A stretch of 25,064 nucleotides of DNA from positions 1-25,064 of the forward strand of contig DASXZE010000321.1 in assembly GCA_036502105.1 (NCBI GenBank). Direction: 5' to 3'. The position numbers and the translations under genes are program-made. The notes below the pieces were generated by a model that saw only the letters and a list, made by a program, of their open reading frames with translations, searched no databases and was not told where the DNA came from. Positions 1 to 7,321 of this stretch are shown piece after piece. Position 1 is the stretch's first letter. Every line of letters starts with the position of its first letter. Source of the stretch: Angelobacter sp036502105 (GTDB lineage Bacteria > Acidobacteriota > Terriglobia > Terriglobales > Acidobacteriaceae).

Positions 1-518
1 TGTTCCGGAAGTCCCGGACGGGTCAGGTTGAATTCAAACCAGCGCAAAGCTGCGATCTGCTCGAAGGCATGCGTATCGCGTTGCCAATCGCGAAAATCAG
101 GCAATGACACGGATATGTGAGGAGCGTTGCGATTGCTTTGCCAGACCATCACTAACTTATCCGGCTCGCGGTAAGGCAATGGAGCCAGCATTACGCCCTG
201 AACCACACTGAAGATGGCAGTATTTGCGCCGATGCCCAGAGCCAGCGTTAAGACGGCGACGATGGTGAAGCCGGGAGATTTGCGCAACCCGCGAATACCG
301 TAGCGGATGTCTTGCATGAACTGCTCAAGCCAGATGAACCCCCAGGCTTCCCGCGACTCTTCTTTGACACGGCCCACATTGCCGAATTTACGCAAGGCGG
401 CATAACGCGCGTCCGCAGGCGACATGCCGCGTTCGATATTGTCCTGAGTTTCTATCTCGATGTGGTCACGCATGCCTTGCTCAAGATCAGACAGCATGCG
501 CTTGCGAAAGAACCTCAT
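1..518 (-). CDS. ADOP-type FtsX/MacB-like permease, N-terminal part (3' end outside window)
   Basis: About 172 codons of an orphan macrolide-export-like permease. Residues 1-60 form a soluble helical segment (MRFFRKRMLSDLEQGMRDHI onward, then an AALRKFGN stretch) typical of acidobacterial duplicated orphan permeases. It is followed by the conserved DIRYGIRGLRKSPGFT entry and a first membrane helix (VLTLALGIGANTAIFSVV), then the start of the periplasmic MacB-type core domain. The family is integral to the inner membrane; members usually lack an adjacent ATPase and their substrates are unknown. The start is ATG at 518, overlapping the stop of the upstream padR gene by ATGA (515-518). An AGGAAGG Shine-Dalgarno lies at 531-525 inside padR, so the two are probably translationally coupled. 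The gene is cut by the window edge, so nothing can be said of the C-terminal FtsX domains. Confidence 0.9.
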   Translation of the reverse strand, partial: MRFFRKRMLSDLEQGMRDHIEIETQDNIERGMSPADARYAALRKFGNVGRVKEESREAWGFIWLEQFMQDIRYGIRGLRKSPGFTIVAVLTLALGIGANTAIFSVVQGVMLAPLPYREPDKLVMVWQSNRNAPHISVSLPDFRDWQRDTHAFEQIAALRWFEFNLTRPGLPE

Positions 519-877
519 GATTCGCCTTCCTGCCCTGCTGGACGGAGAATCCGCGCGATGGCTCCTGCCAGTTTTTCCCATTTGCTGGTTTCAACCACCA
601 GTTGCCGTCTGCCTCTGGCGGTGAGCCGGTAAAATTTGGCTCGGCGATTGTTTTCCGAGACGCCTTCTTCCACTGAAATCCATTGCCGGCGAATGAGCCG
701 GTGCAGGGCCGGGTAAAGCGATCCTTGCTCGACTTGCAACACTTCATCCGATTTGAATTCGATGGCTTTGGCAATGGCGTGGCCATGCGCCGGACCCAGA
801 AGCAGCGTTTGCAGAATCAACAGGTCTAAAGTGCCCTGAAGCAAGTCCACGCGCTCTTTTTGTTCTTTAGTAGACAT
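515..877 (-). CDS. PadR family transcriptional repressor
   Basis: 120 residues, normal for a short PadR-s1 regulator. It has the family's winged helix: LLQGTLDLLILQTLLLGPAH at about residues 12-31, then GHAIAKAIE, and the recognition/wing segment QGSLYPALHRLIRRQWI at about 51-67 with the hallmark GSLYPAL. FYRLTARGRRQL at about 83-94 is the end of the wing. PadR genes of this type commonly precede orphan permease genes in Acidobacteriota and are expected to repress their own operon. Here the permease follows with an ATGA overlap. The start at 877 has no Shine-Dalgarno. The predicted transcription start is only a few bases upstream, so the mRNA may be leaderless. A dimeric repressor fits the perfect inverted repeat over the promoter. 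Confidence 0.93.
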   Translation of the reverse strand: MSTKEQKERVDLLQGTLDLLILQTLLLGPAHGHAIAKAIEFKSDEVLQVEQGSLYPALHRLIRRQWISVEEGVSENNRRAKFYRLTARGRRQLVVETSKWEKLAGAIARILRPAGQEGES

Positions 878-912
878 TCTAGGTGAGAATAGGTGTGCTC
901 CGGTAGAATGTC
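873..912. promoter_or_regulatory. candidate PadR operator, perfect 9-bp inverted repeat
   Basis: GACATTCTA (873-881) and TAGAATGTC (904-912) are exact reverse complements separated by 22 bp. One arm covers most of the -35 box, the other the padR start codon, so a bound dimer would block the promoter. A smaller nested dyad, ATTCT-n5-AGAAT (876-890), shares the same half-site. Operator function is inferred. Confidence 0.5.
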
Positions 913-914
913 AA
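886..914 (-). promoter_or_regulatory. sigma-70 type promoter of padR
   Basis: On the minus strand TTGACA (914-909) is followed after 17 bases by TATTCT (891-886). The expected transcription start at about 879 is almost on the padR ATG (877-875), which predicts a leaderless message. Confidence 0.7.
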
Positions 915-972
915 GGTGAGAGGTGAAAATTCTCAAGCTCGTAGCAATGCTTAATTCCGGCACATGGGTTGA

Positions 973-1218
973 CCGCAACAAGAGTGGACTAGTGCTGATG
1001 GGCTAAGTGGTTCGCGCAATCCGCAATTGCTTGGTTTGCTGCGGACGCAGGCCATGGATTCGCTGGTTGAGATGGCAAGGTGGAAGGAGGCGGGCCAGGC
1101 ACGCATGTATAGAGTTCTGCTTGGAAGGATCGCGGGCATGGACGAGGCGAGGATTGACCAATTAATAGATTCTGAAAAAATCGGCGAGATTATTACGGCT
1201 GCGGCAAGCAAACAATAA
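973..1218 (+). pseudogene. short open frame, possible remnant of a larger gene's 3' end
   Basis: An 81-codon stop-free frame ends with TAA at 1218. It has no clear Shine-Dalgarno; possible starts are TTG 1027 and ATG 1054. The translation contains a helical stretch, MARWKEAGQARMYRVLLGRI, followed by AGMDEARIDQLIDSEKI, which looks like genuine amphipathic protein sequence rather than noise. I do not recognise the family with confidence; it resembles the tail of a longer helical protein. It could also be a real small gene of 54-63 residues. Confidence 0.3.
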
Positions 1219-1230
1219 GCAATTTAAAGG

Positions 1231-1260
1231 TTGACAAAAGCGAACAAAAAACGATATTAT
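1231..1260 (+). promoter_or_regulatory. near-consensus sigma-70 promoter
   Basis: TTGACA (1231-1236), an 18-bp spacer and TATTAT (1255-1260). It follows the TAA of the short frame ending at 1218 and points into sequence with no gene until 1876, so it would drive a non-coding transcript or a very long leader. Confidence 0.6.
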
Positions 1261-1266
1261 GGGAGT

Positions 1267-1700
1267 GGGCAGAACGCCCGAAGGGAACCAGTTCTTTGAA
1301 AACCGAATACACTTGTTTTGGGGCGCTGAATGATTGGGCCCGCAGGTATTAACTAAAGAGTAAAAAACGAGATTAGCGAGAACGAAAATTGGAGTAGCGA
1401 TTCGAGGACGGAACGAGGCGAAAAAAGAGCTTCGACAGCCTTGTCACAGCCTTATCGAAATGGCGGTTGGCCTTTTGTTTGCAACAAAAGTGCCATAGCC
1501 GGGTGGGGTGTTCAAAAAAATTGATTAAGTAGTAAACAAAAGTCGTGGGCAAATCACGATGCATGGCAGAGTCATCCGGCTATTCTGCGGAGAGCGCTCT
1601 GAGGAGGATGCTTTTGATGCGAGCACAAGGTCCCCCCTTCCTGTTTCGGCCGCTGAAGAAGGCGCGTCCTCATTTACGGAAGCCGGGATGACGATTTTTT
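1267..1700 (+). ncRNA. candidate structured non-coding RNA of about 430 nt
   Basis: Downstream of the promoter at 1231-1260 there is no convincing plus-strand frame, but there are several foldable elements. These are a GGGC/GCCC hairpin (1267-1279); a boxA-like GTTCTTTGAAAA (1291-1302); an 11-bp stem built on CTTTTGTT/AACAAAAG with a 3-nt loop and one bulge (1469-1494); and an outer stem GTCATCCGGCT (1571-1581) with AGCCGGGATGAC (1681-1692, one bulged G). The outer stem encloses a perfect AGAGCGCTCT palindrome (1591-1600) and further pairings, and is followed by a T6 run at 1695-1700 that would suit a terminator. No match to RNase P, tmRNA, 6S or SRP RNA consensus blocks was seen. It may instead be the leader of the permease at 1876. 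Confidence 0.35.
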
Positions 1701-1875
1701 AGCAAGGGGCAAACTCAACTACTGTCTTGCTCTCTGCTTTATCGTGGCTCAGTCATAGCGACTCATTTACAAGCTAACCCGGCTAACCAACCACAGTCCA
1801 GACACGTCTCATCATCACTATCTCTTAATTAATTCGTTTTTAATACAATTTAAGAGAAAACGTTCAGGTGAAGCC
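1701..1875 (+). promoter_or_regulatory. upstream region of permease with dyad over a TACAAT box
   Basis: TCTCTTAA (1821-1828) and TTAAGAGA (1850-1857) form a perfect inverted repeat in an AT-rich block. TACAAT (1844-1849) between the arms is a good -10 box, but no clear -35 box lies at the right distance, as expected for an activator- or repressor-controlled promoter. AGGTG at 1866-1870 is the Shine-Dalgarno for the ATG at 1876. Confidence 0.4.
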
Positions 1876-4374
1876 ATGAACAATATCGGCCAGGACATCC
1901 ATTACGCGTTGCGGGGATTGCGCAAGTCTCCGGGCTTTGCCGCCATTGCCATCCTTACGCTGGCGCTGGGCATTGGCGCGAACACCGCGATTTTTACCGT
2001 GGTCAACGCGGTCTTTTTTCATGCTCTTCCGGTGAAAGATCCGGCGCGGCTGGTGGAAATATTCACCGTGGACCAGCGCAAGATCTTTGGCGCATCCAAT
2101 AGTTTCTCTCCCAGTTCTTATCCGAACAGTGAAGATATTCAAAGGCGCGCGCAGTCCTTTGACGGAATGGCGATCTGCCAGTTTGGCGGCGCGTCGGTCA
2201 GCATGACCGTGAATGGCCAGCCGAACCAGTATTTTGCCCAGCTCTGTTCAGGAAACTTCTTTGATGTTCTGGGAGTTCATGCGCTGCTTGGCCGGACGTT
2301 TCGCGCGGACGAAGATCGTGAAGCCGGTGCGGGGCCCGTGGCGGTGTTGAACTATGGATTCTGGGAGCGCACACTGGGCGCGAATCCGCATGTGATTGGT
2401 GAAAGCGTTCTGATCAATGGCCAGGGATTCACCATTATTGGCGTGGCGCCAAAGGGCTTTCAGGGAACCACTGTGATTGGCGGGCCGGACATGTGGATTC
2501 CCATGTCAATGCATGACCAGATTGTCAGCAGCTTTCTTAAAGTCTGGTTCAATGAGCGGCGCTTTCTCGGGTTTAGTTCGGTGGCCAGATTGAAACCCGG
2601 CGTGCGGAAGGAGCAGGCCAACGCTGAGTTACAGGCAATTGCGGCCGATCTGGAACAGGCGTTTCCGCTGGCCAATAAAGGCCGCAGCTTTACCACGCAG
2701 CCGCTGCTGGAATCGAGTGTGAACGCCAATCAGCGCGGGCAGTTCGAACTTGCCGGCGTAATGATGATGAGCGTTGTGGGTATTGTGCTTCTGATCGCAT
2801 GCTTCAATATTGCCAACCTGTTGCTGGCGCGAGCCGCGGGAAGAAAGCGCGAGATTTCTATCCGCGTGGCGATTGGCGCATCGCGCAGCCGCATTATCAC
2901 GCAACTGCTTTCAGAGGCCATGGTGCTGGCGATTGCCGGAGGCACGCTAGGCCTGGCGCTGGCATTCGCCGGGCGCGATGTGATGTGGCGCTTCCGTCCG
3001 CCACAGCTTCCGGCTGACGGCATGGACCTTGCGCTTGACTGGCATGTGATGGCGTTTACCTTTCTCATCGCGATTGGAACGGGGCTGATTTTTGGTTTGG
3101 CGCCGGCGTTGCAAGCTTCGCGACCAGACCTGGTTACGGAGTTAAAGGAGCGTGCCGGAGGCGATCTGAGCAAGAGACGCAATGGCCGTGTTCGCGCGTG
3201 GGGATTCAATGTGCGCGACGTTCTGATTGCGTTGCAGGTGGCAGTGTGCCTGATTGCGCTGGTGATTGCCGGGCTGTTTCTCATCAGCCTGCGCAATGCC
3301 CATGAAATGGACCTGGGTTTTGACACCACGAATCTCGCCATGCTTTCGTTTGATCTGGGCGCTTTGAAATATGACAAGGCGCGCGCGCGCGAGTTTGAAC
3401 GCCGCGCTCTGGAAGCAGTGCAAAATACTCCGGGCGTGCGCAGTGCGGCGCTTTCCAACACGATTCCGTTGTTCAACGGCGGATTCGGCAGGACGCTGTT
3501 TCGGGAAGGGCAGGAAACGAACAATGGGCAGAGCGGCTCCATCACGCAGATTTCCGCCATCTCTGATGAGTACCTGAAGACCATGGGCATTCCCATGGTG
3601 CGCGGGCAGGGCTTTGATAGCAGCGTGCGGGAAGATAGCCCGCGCGTGGTTGTGATTAATGAAACTGCGGCGCGCCAGATATGGCCCAATGAAGATCCCA
3701 TTGGCAAACGCTTTAAGTTTTTCCGCGATACCGATTTCACGCAGGTGATTGGCGTGGTGCGTGATTCCAAATACAACGCTCTGGGCGAAGAGGGCCGGCC
3801 CTATACCTACATGCCGCTGGTGCAGAACCCTGATGCGTCCGTGACTATTTTCTTCAGAACGCAGGGCGATCCGCGCACGGTTTTGAGCACGGTGCGTATG
3901 CAGGTGCAGGCCATGGACCGCAATTTGCCTATCACCAATGTCTGGCCGATTGGCGAGGTCATTTCGCAGTCGTTGTGGGCGTCAAGTTTTGGAGCGAGCC
4001 TGCTGACTGTGTTTGCCGTGATTGCCATGACGCTTTGCGCGGTGGGAATTTACGGCGTTGTGGGATATTCCGTGGGCCAGCGCATACGTGAATTTGGCAT
4101 TCGCCTGGCGCTGGGCGCGCAGCCCCAGGACGTGCTGCTGATGGTCCTGAAAAAGAGCGTGCTGATTATGGCTGCCGGACTTGTTGCGGGCCTGGTTGCA
4201 GCATTTCTGCTGGCGCGGCTGATTGTAACTTTTTTGTATGGCGTCAACACCAACTCACCGCTGGCATTTCTGGCCATGGCGCTGGTGCTGGCGGGGGTCG
4301 GCGTGTTTGCCAGTTATATTCCAGCGCGACGCGCCGCCAGGGTTGATCCCATGGTGGCGCTCCGTTATGAATAA
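1876..4374 (+). CDS. orphan FtsX/MacB-like ABC permease (ADOP family)
   Basis: 832 residues, full length. The N-terminal helix motif GLRKSPGF and LTLALGIGANTAIF (about 14-40) lead into a periplasmic MacB core domain (to about 250). A first FtsX module follows at about 288-415, with the membrane helix SVVGIVLLIACFNIANLLLA and the coupling motif RKREISIRVAIGASR. Then come a second core domain (about 445-700) and a second FtsX module at about 702-832, with REFGIRLALGAQ and the terminal PARRAARVDPMVALRYE. The duplicated architecture in one chain defines the family. No ATPase gene is adjacent. Unlike the permease at 1-518 it lacks the soluble N-terminal cap and has no padR neighbour. The substrate is unknown. 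It is convergent with the lipoprotein gene, 12 bp away. Confidence 0.93.
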   Translation: MNNIGQDIHYALRGLRKSPGFAAIAILTLALGIGANTAIFTVVNAVFFHALPVKDPARLVEIFTVDQRKIFGASNSFSPSSYPNSEDIQRRAQSFDGMAICQFGGASVSMTVNGQPNQYFAQLCSGNFFDVLGVHALLGRTFRADEDREAGAGPVAVLNYGFWERTLGANPHVIGESVLINGQGFTIIGVAPKGFQGTTVIGGPDMWIPMSMHDQIVSSFLKVWFNERRFLGFSSVARLKPGVRKEQANAELQAIAADLEQAFPLANKGRSFTTQPLLESSVNANQRGQFELAGVMMMSVVGIVLLIACFNIANLLLARAAGRKREISIRVAIGASRSRIITQLLSEAMVLAIAGGTLGLALAFAGRDVMWRFRPPQLPADGMDLALDWHVMAFTFLIAIGTGLIFGLAPALQASRPDLVTELKERAGGDLSKRRNGRVRAWGFNVRDVLIALQVAVCLIALVIAGLFLISLRNAHEMDLGFDTTNLAMLSFDLGALKYDKARAREFERRALEAVQNTPGVRSAALSNTIPLFNGGFGRTLFREGQETNNGQSGSITQISAISDEYLKTMGIPMVRGQGFDSSVREDSPRVVVINETAARQIWPNEDPIGKRFKFFRDTDFTQVIGVVRDSKYNALGEEGRPYTYMPLVQNPDASVTIFFRTQGDPRTVLSTVRMQVQAMDRNLPITNVWPIGEVISQSLWASSFGASLLTVFAVIAMTLCAVGIYGVVGYSVGQRIREFGIRLALGAQPQDVLLMVLKKSVLIMAAGLVAGLVAAFLLARLIVTFLYGVNTNSPLAFLAMALVLAGVGVFASYIPARRAARVDPMVALRYE

Positions 4375-4386
4375 CCGCTGACTGTT

Positions 4387-5223
4387 TTAGCGATACGTAA
4401 TGCTCATCTGGTCAACGTAAACACTGTAAGGCGCGGCGGCGCTGTTGCTATCCAATTGGAAGCCGTTTGTGAACTGGTTGTTCGCGGCCCCGGAGAAAAA
4501 CGCGTTGTGCGTAATGTTCACAGGCGTCCGCACACCGTCAACGGTAAGAGCATCGTGGATCACGGTATGCGCCGTGGTGTCATTATGGTATTCAGCCACA
4601 ATGTGATGCCAGGTCCCGGGCGTGAAGCGTGTAAGGGGAATGCCAGTGGCGTTCCATTGTTTTGTGCCGTAGTCAAAGATGCGCCAGGTGTTGCCGGTAT
4701 ACAGTGCCTGCCAGCTGAAGTTATAAACGTATCCGCCCAGAATTTGCTGGCACTCAAACTCGATCGCCTGTGGCAGATTTTGCGAGCCCTGCGGAATGTA
4801 AAGGTCAAACGTATACGTCAGCGCAGCCATGGGTGTAGTAACGGGCGTGTGCTGCTGGTAGAAATATCCGTTGGTGAAGGGAACTGTTGCTGCAATGCTG
4901 AACTGAGTGGCGGATCCGTCTTCACTGGGAGTGGCGATGCCCAGCGTGTCAGAGTAGCTGGCAACGGCACCCGCTGCGCCGTTGTTGCCGCAGTTGCCGC
5001 AAGTCAGCCACGGATTTTCCTCCACGCGAGAAATCACCGTACCGGCGCTGCTTGTGCCCGATGGCGTTGGTGAAGGCGCAGGTGTTGGACTGGGTGAAAC
5101 TCCGGCTGTTGTTGTCGGCGATGTGGCGGAAGAAGATGAAGCCATCTTTCCGCCGCAAGCTACTAGAGTAAACGTCAAGGCGACGATACATAGGCAAGAT
5201 TGAATGATTCTCCTGGGTCGCAT
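4387..5223 (-). CDS. secreted lipoprotein with Ser/Thr/Pro linker and unrecognised beta-rich domain
   Basis: 278 residues. The signal peptide ends in a lipobox LVAC with Cys23 followed by GG, predicting lipidation and export. Residues 27-62 are a low-complexity Ser/Thr/Pro linker with SPTPAPSPTPSG. The rest (about 63-278) is rich in aromatic and Thr/Asn residues and looks like a beta-sandwich (jelly-roll or concanavalin-like); it includes a Cys/Asn-rich patch, WLTCGNCGNNGAAG. I recognise the type as common in acidobacterial secretomes but know no function; carbohydrate binding is only a guess from the fold impression. The start at 5223 has an AGGAGG Shine-Dalgarno (5237-5232), well spaced. 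The gene appears monocistronic, with two dyads in its upstream region. Confidence 0.8.
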   Translation of the reverse strand: MRPRRIIQSCLCIVALTFTLVACGGKMASSSSATSPTTTAGVSPSPTPAPSPTPSGTSSAGTVISRVEENPWLTCGNCGNNGAAGAVASYSDTLGIATPSEDGSATQFSIAATVPFTNGYFYQQHTPVTTPMAALTYTFDLYIPQGSQNLPQAIEFECQQILGGYVYNFSWQALYTGNTWRIFDYGTKQWNATGIPLTRFTPGTWHHIVAEYHNDTTAHTVIHDALTVDGVRTPVNITHNAFFSGAANNQFTNGFQLDSNSAAAPYSVYVDQMSITYR

Positions 5224-5253
5224 GGCGTCCCCTCCTAAAATCTGGTCTTTGGG

Positions 5254-5292
5254 GTAAGCACAAGGGCTTACATTGTTCGCAAACGCAATGTA
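5254..5292 (-). promoter_or_regulatory. two adjacent inverted repeats upstream of the lipoprotein gene
   Basis: GTAAGC (5254-5259) pairs with GCTTAC (5266-5271). The overlapping TACATTG (5269-5275) pairs with CAATGTA (5286-5292). The second is a perfect 7-bp dyad with a 10-bp spacer, suitable for a dimeric regulator; the first could form a hairpin in the leader. No clear promoter boxes were recognised. Function is inferred. Confidence 0.3.
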
Positions 5293-5632
5293 CTAACCGG
5301 TGGGTTATTTTGGATTACGTGGAAGACCTGAGAGAGCAACTACCTTAGGGAGTGCACGTTTGGTGCGTGTTGCATGAACCTTAGTGCTCTATTGATTTAT
5401 TGGTAGTTGGCGAAACAGATCAAGCGGCACTTTTGGGGGCGGAACAAGTATTTTCTAATCGAAGGTAACTTGTTTATTCTCAATCGTTTTGCCAGAATTA
5501 AAGCTGGTTTCATGGCAAAAACCAGAGGGGTTGACCAGAGGCTCTGGAGCTTACCAGCGCAATCATAAAGTTTGGTTTTTCAGTACGGGTAAACAGCGGA
5601 TATCGGTGACAGGAACCCATGCTGCATAATGA
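5293..5632. other. intergenic region upstream of the peptide importer operon, with dyads
   Basis: No gene was seen. Three perfect inverted repeats are present: AACAAGT/ACTTGTT (5443-5449 with 5468-5474), TTTTGCCA/TGGCAAAA (5487-5494 with 5513-5520) and the compact palindrome CCAGAG-G-CTCTGG (5535-5547). The last lies in the second copy of a short direct repeat, ACCAGAGG (5521-5528 and 5534-5541). No convincing -35/-10 pair was found. Confidence 0.4.
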
Positions 5633-7321
5633 GTGTTTACAAGGCTCACCAAATTCAAAGGGAGCAACCAGAGATTGACTTCCGGCAATCTGGGTTTGTC
5701 AAAAACTGAGGCATTTCTGCGCGTTGCCGCTCTGCGCGTTGACTACCACGCTGCCAGCGGAGACGTGGTGCATGCTCTGCGCAATGTAGAATTTGATATT
5801 GGCGCGGCAGAGAGCCTGGGCGTACTGGGTGAATCCGGCTCCGGCAAAAGTTCGCTGGCTTTAGCACTGCTACAGCTCTTGCCCCGAAATGCACAAGTAG
5901 TCTCAGGCAGCATTGAATATCTTGGCCAGGGACTGACGGAATTTTCTCCCAATCAATTAAGCCCAAAACAATTAAGAGAGATGCGCGGCAGTGAAGTCTC
6001 ACTGATATCGCAAGAGCCGGCGCTGGCTTTGAACCCTGTATTGCCGCTGGGACGCCAGCTTGCAGACGTGCTGCTGGCGCACAACAATTTACCGCGTGAT
6101 GAAGTATCAGCGCGTTGCAATAAAATGCTGCGCGAGGTTGGCTTTGAGGACTCAGAGCGCATTATGCGCGCGTATCCCCATGAACTCAGCGGAGGCCAGC
6201 GCCAGCGTGTGGCGATTGCACAGGCGCTTATCTGCAGGCCCAAACTGTTGATTGCCGACGAGCCCTTGAGCGCGCTGGATGCAGCCACGCAGGCGGAAAT
6301 CCTGGACCTGCTCCAGCGGTTAAAGCAGGAGATGGGCCTGGCCATGATGTTTATCACCCACAATGCCGGAGTGCTTTCCGCGCTGGCGGACAACATTCTG
6401 GTGATGCGCGATGGCGAAGTGGCAGCGCGTGGCAGCATGCATCAGCTGCGAAACAGCTCTGACGATTACGTGCAAAGTATTTTGTTTCCGGAAAAGAACC
6501 TGATCGCAGCTCCACATCAAGCAGGGAAAGTGGATGGCAGCGGCAAAGCGCTGCTGGAAGTCCGCAACCTGGGCAAACGATTTGTTCAACAGAGAATGTT
6601 GTCACGCAAAAAGTTTGCGGTGCAGTCACTGGAAGACATCGATCTTAAATTGCGTGAAGGTTCGACGACGGCTGTGCTGGGGCGCTCCGGGTCAGGGAAG
6701 TCAACATTGGCGCGCTGCATTGCCGGCTTTGAGACTGCGGATTCAGGCGAGATATTTCTGGAAGGGAAGAAAGATTTTCCGCAGCGCCAGGTGCAGATGA
6801 TCTTTCAAGATGCTGCCACCTCGATCAATCCCAGATTTACCGCGCGGCAGATAGTCGCGGAGCCCATGGAGATTGCGCGCTGGAAAACGGAAGCCGAGCG
6901 CACGGCGCGCGCGTTGCAGTTGATGGAGGAAGTCGGACTCGATCCGGCATGGGCATTGCGGCTGGCGGCGGAGTTCAGTGGCGGACAACGGCAGCGTCTG
7001 GCGCTGGCGCGTGCGCTGGCGGCTGAGCCCAAACTGCTCATTATGGACGAAGCGCTCTCCGGTCTCGACCTGCCGTTGCAGGCACAGATGGTGCGCCTGC
7101 TCATGGACCTGCAATCGCGGCATGGGCTTACCTATCTATATATTTCGCACGACCTCAATTTCATCTCGCTGTTTGCGCAGGAAGTTGTGGTGATGGAAGC
7201 CGGGCGCATTGTGGACCACATTGTCCCTGGCGAATTAGGTCAGAGCGTTCAGTTGGCCACGCGGGAATTAGTAGAAGCCAGTGAGCGGCTGCATGCTCCC
7301 GGCGTGGAGGTGGCCGTATGA
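5633..7321 (+). CDS. oligopeptide/dipeptide ABC transporter ATPase, fused OppD-OppF type
   Basis: 562 residues from GTG 5633 with two complete nucleotide-binding domains. Domain 1: Walker A GESGSGKS (66-73), Q-loop SQEP, signature LSGGQRQR (185-192), Walker B LLIADE (205-210), switch His243. Domain 2: Walker A GRSGSGKS (350-357), signature FSGGQRQR, Walker B LLIMDE (469-474), switch His506. All catalytic residues look intact in both halves. The usual OppD C-terminal Cys-containing extension is not evident between the domains. The start is uncertain: family similarity begins near residue 26, GTG 5633 lacks a Shine-Dalgarno, and TTG 5675 (preceded by AAGGGAG) is a good alternative. The stop overlaps the next start by ATGA (7318-7321). 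It energises peptide import together with the two following permeases. Confidence 0.93.
   Translation: MFTRLTKFKGSNQRLTSGNLGLSKTEAFLRVAALRVDYHAASGDVVHALRNVEFDIGAAESLGVLGESGSGKSSLALALLQLLPRNAQVVSGSIEYLGQGLTEFSPNQLSPKQLREMRGSEVSLISQEPALALNPVLPLGRQLADVLLAHNNLPRDEVSARCNKMLREVGFEDSERIMRAYPHELSGGQRQRVAIAQALICRPKLLIADEPLSALDAATQAEILDLLQRLKQEMGLAMMFITHNAGVLSALADNILVMRDGEVAARGSMHQLRNSSDDYVQSILFPEKNLIAAPHQAGKVDGSGKALLEVRNLGKRFVQQRMLSRKKFAVQSLEDIDLKLREGSTTAVLGRSGSGKSTLARCIAGFETADSGEIFLEGKKDFPQRQVQMIFQDAATSINPRFTARQIVAEPMEIARWKTEAERTARALQLMEEVGLDPAWALRLAAEFSGGQRQRLALARALAAEPKLLIMDEALSGLDLPLQAQMVRLLMDLQSRHGLTYLYISHDLNFISLFAQEVVVMEAGRIVDHIVPGELGQSVQLATRELVEASERLHAPGVEVAV

Noticed and set aside
1373..1564. 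A 63-codon minus-strand frame in the non-coding region
   Set aside because: It has no ribosome site and its translation shows no recognisable protein; it lies across the hairpins of the candidate RNA.
1267..1700. tmRNA or RNase P RNA gene
   Set aside because: The characteristic conserved blocks and a tRNA-like 3' end were looked for and not seen.
2730..3776. A 348-codon open frame on the minus strand
   Set aside because: It is antisense within the second orphan permease; its Arg/Ser-rich translation is a shadow of the high-GC sense codons.
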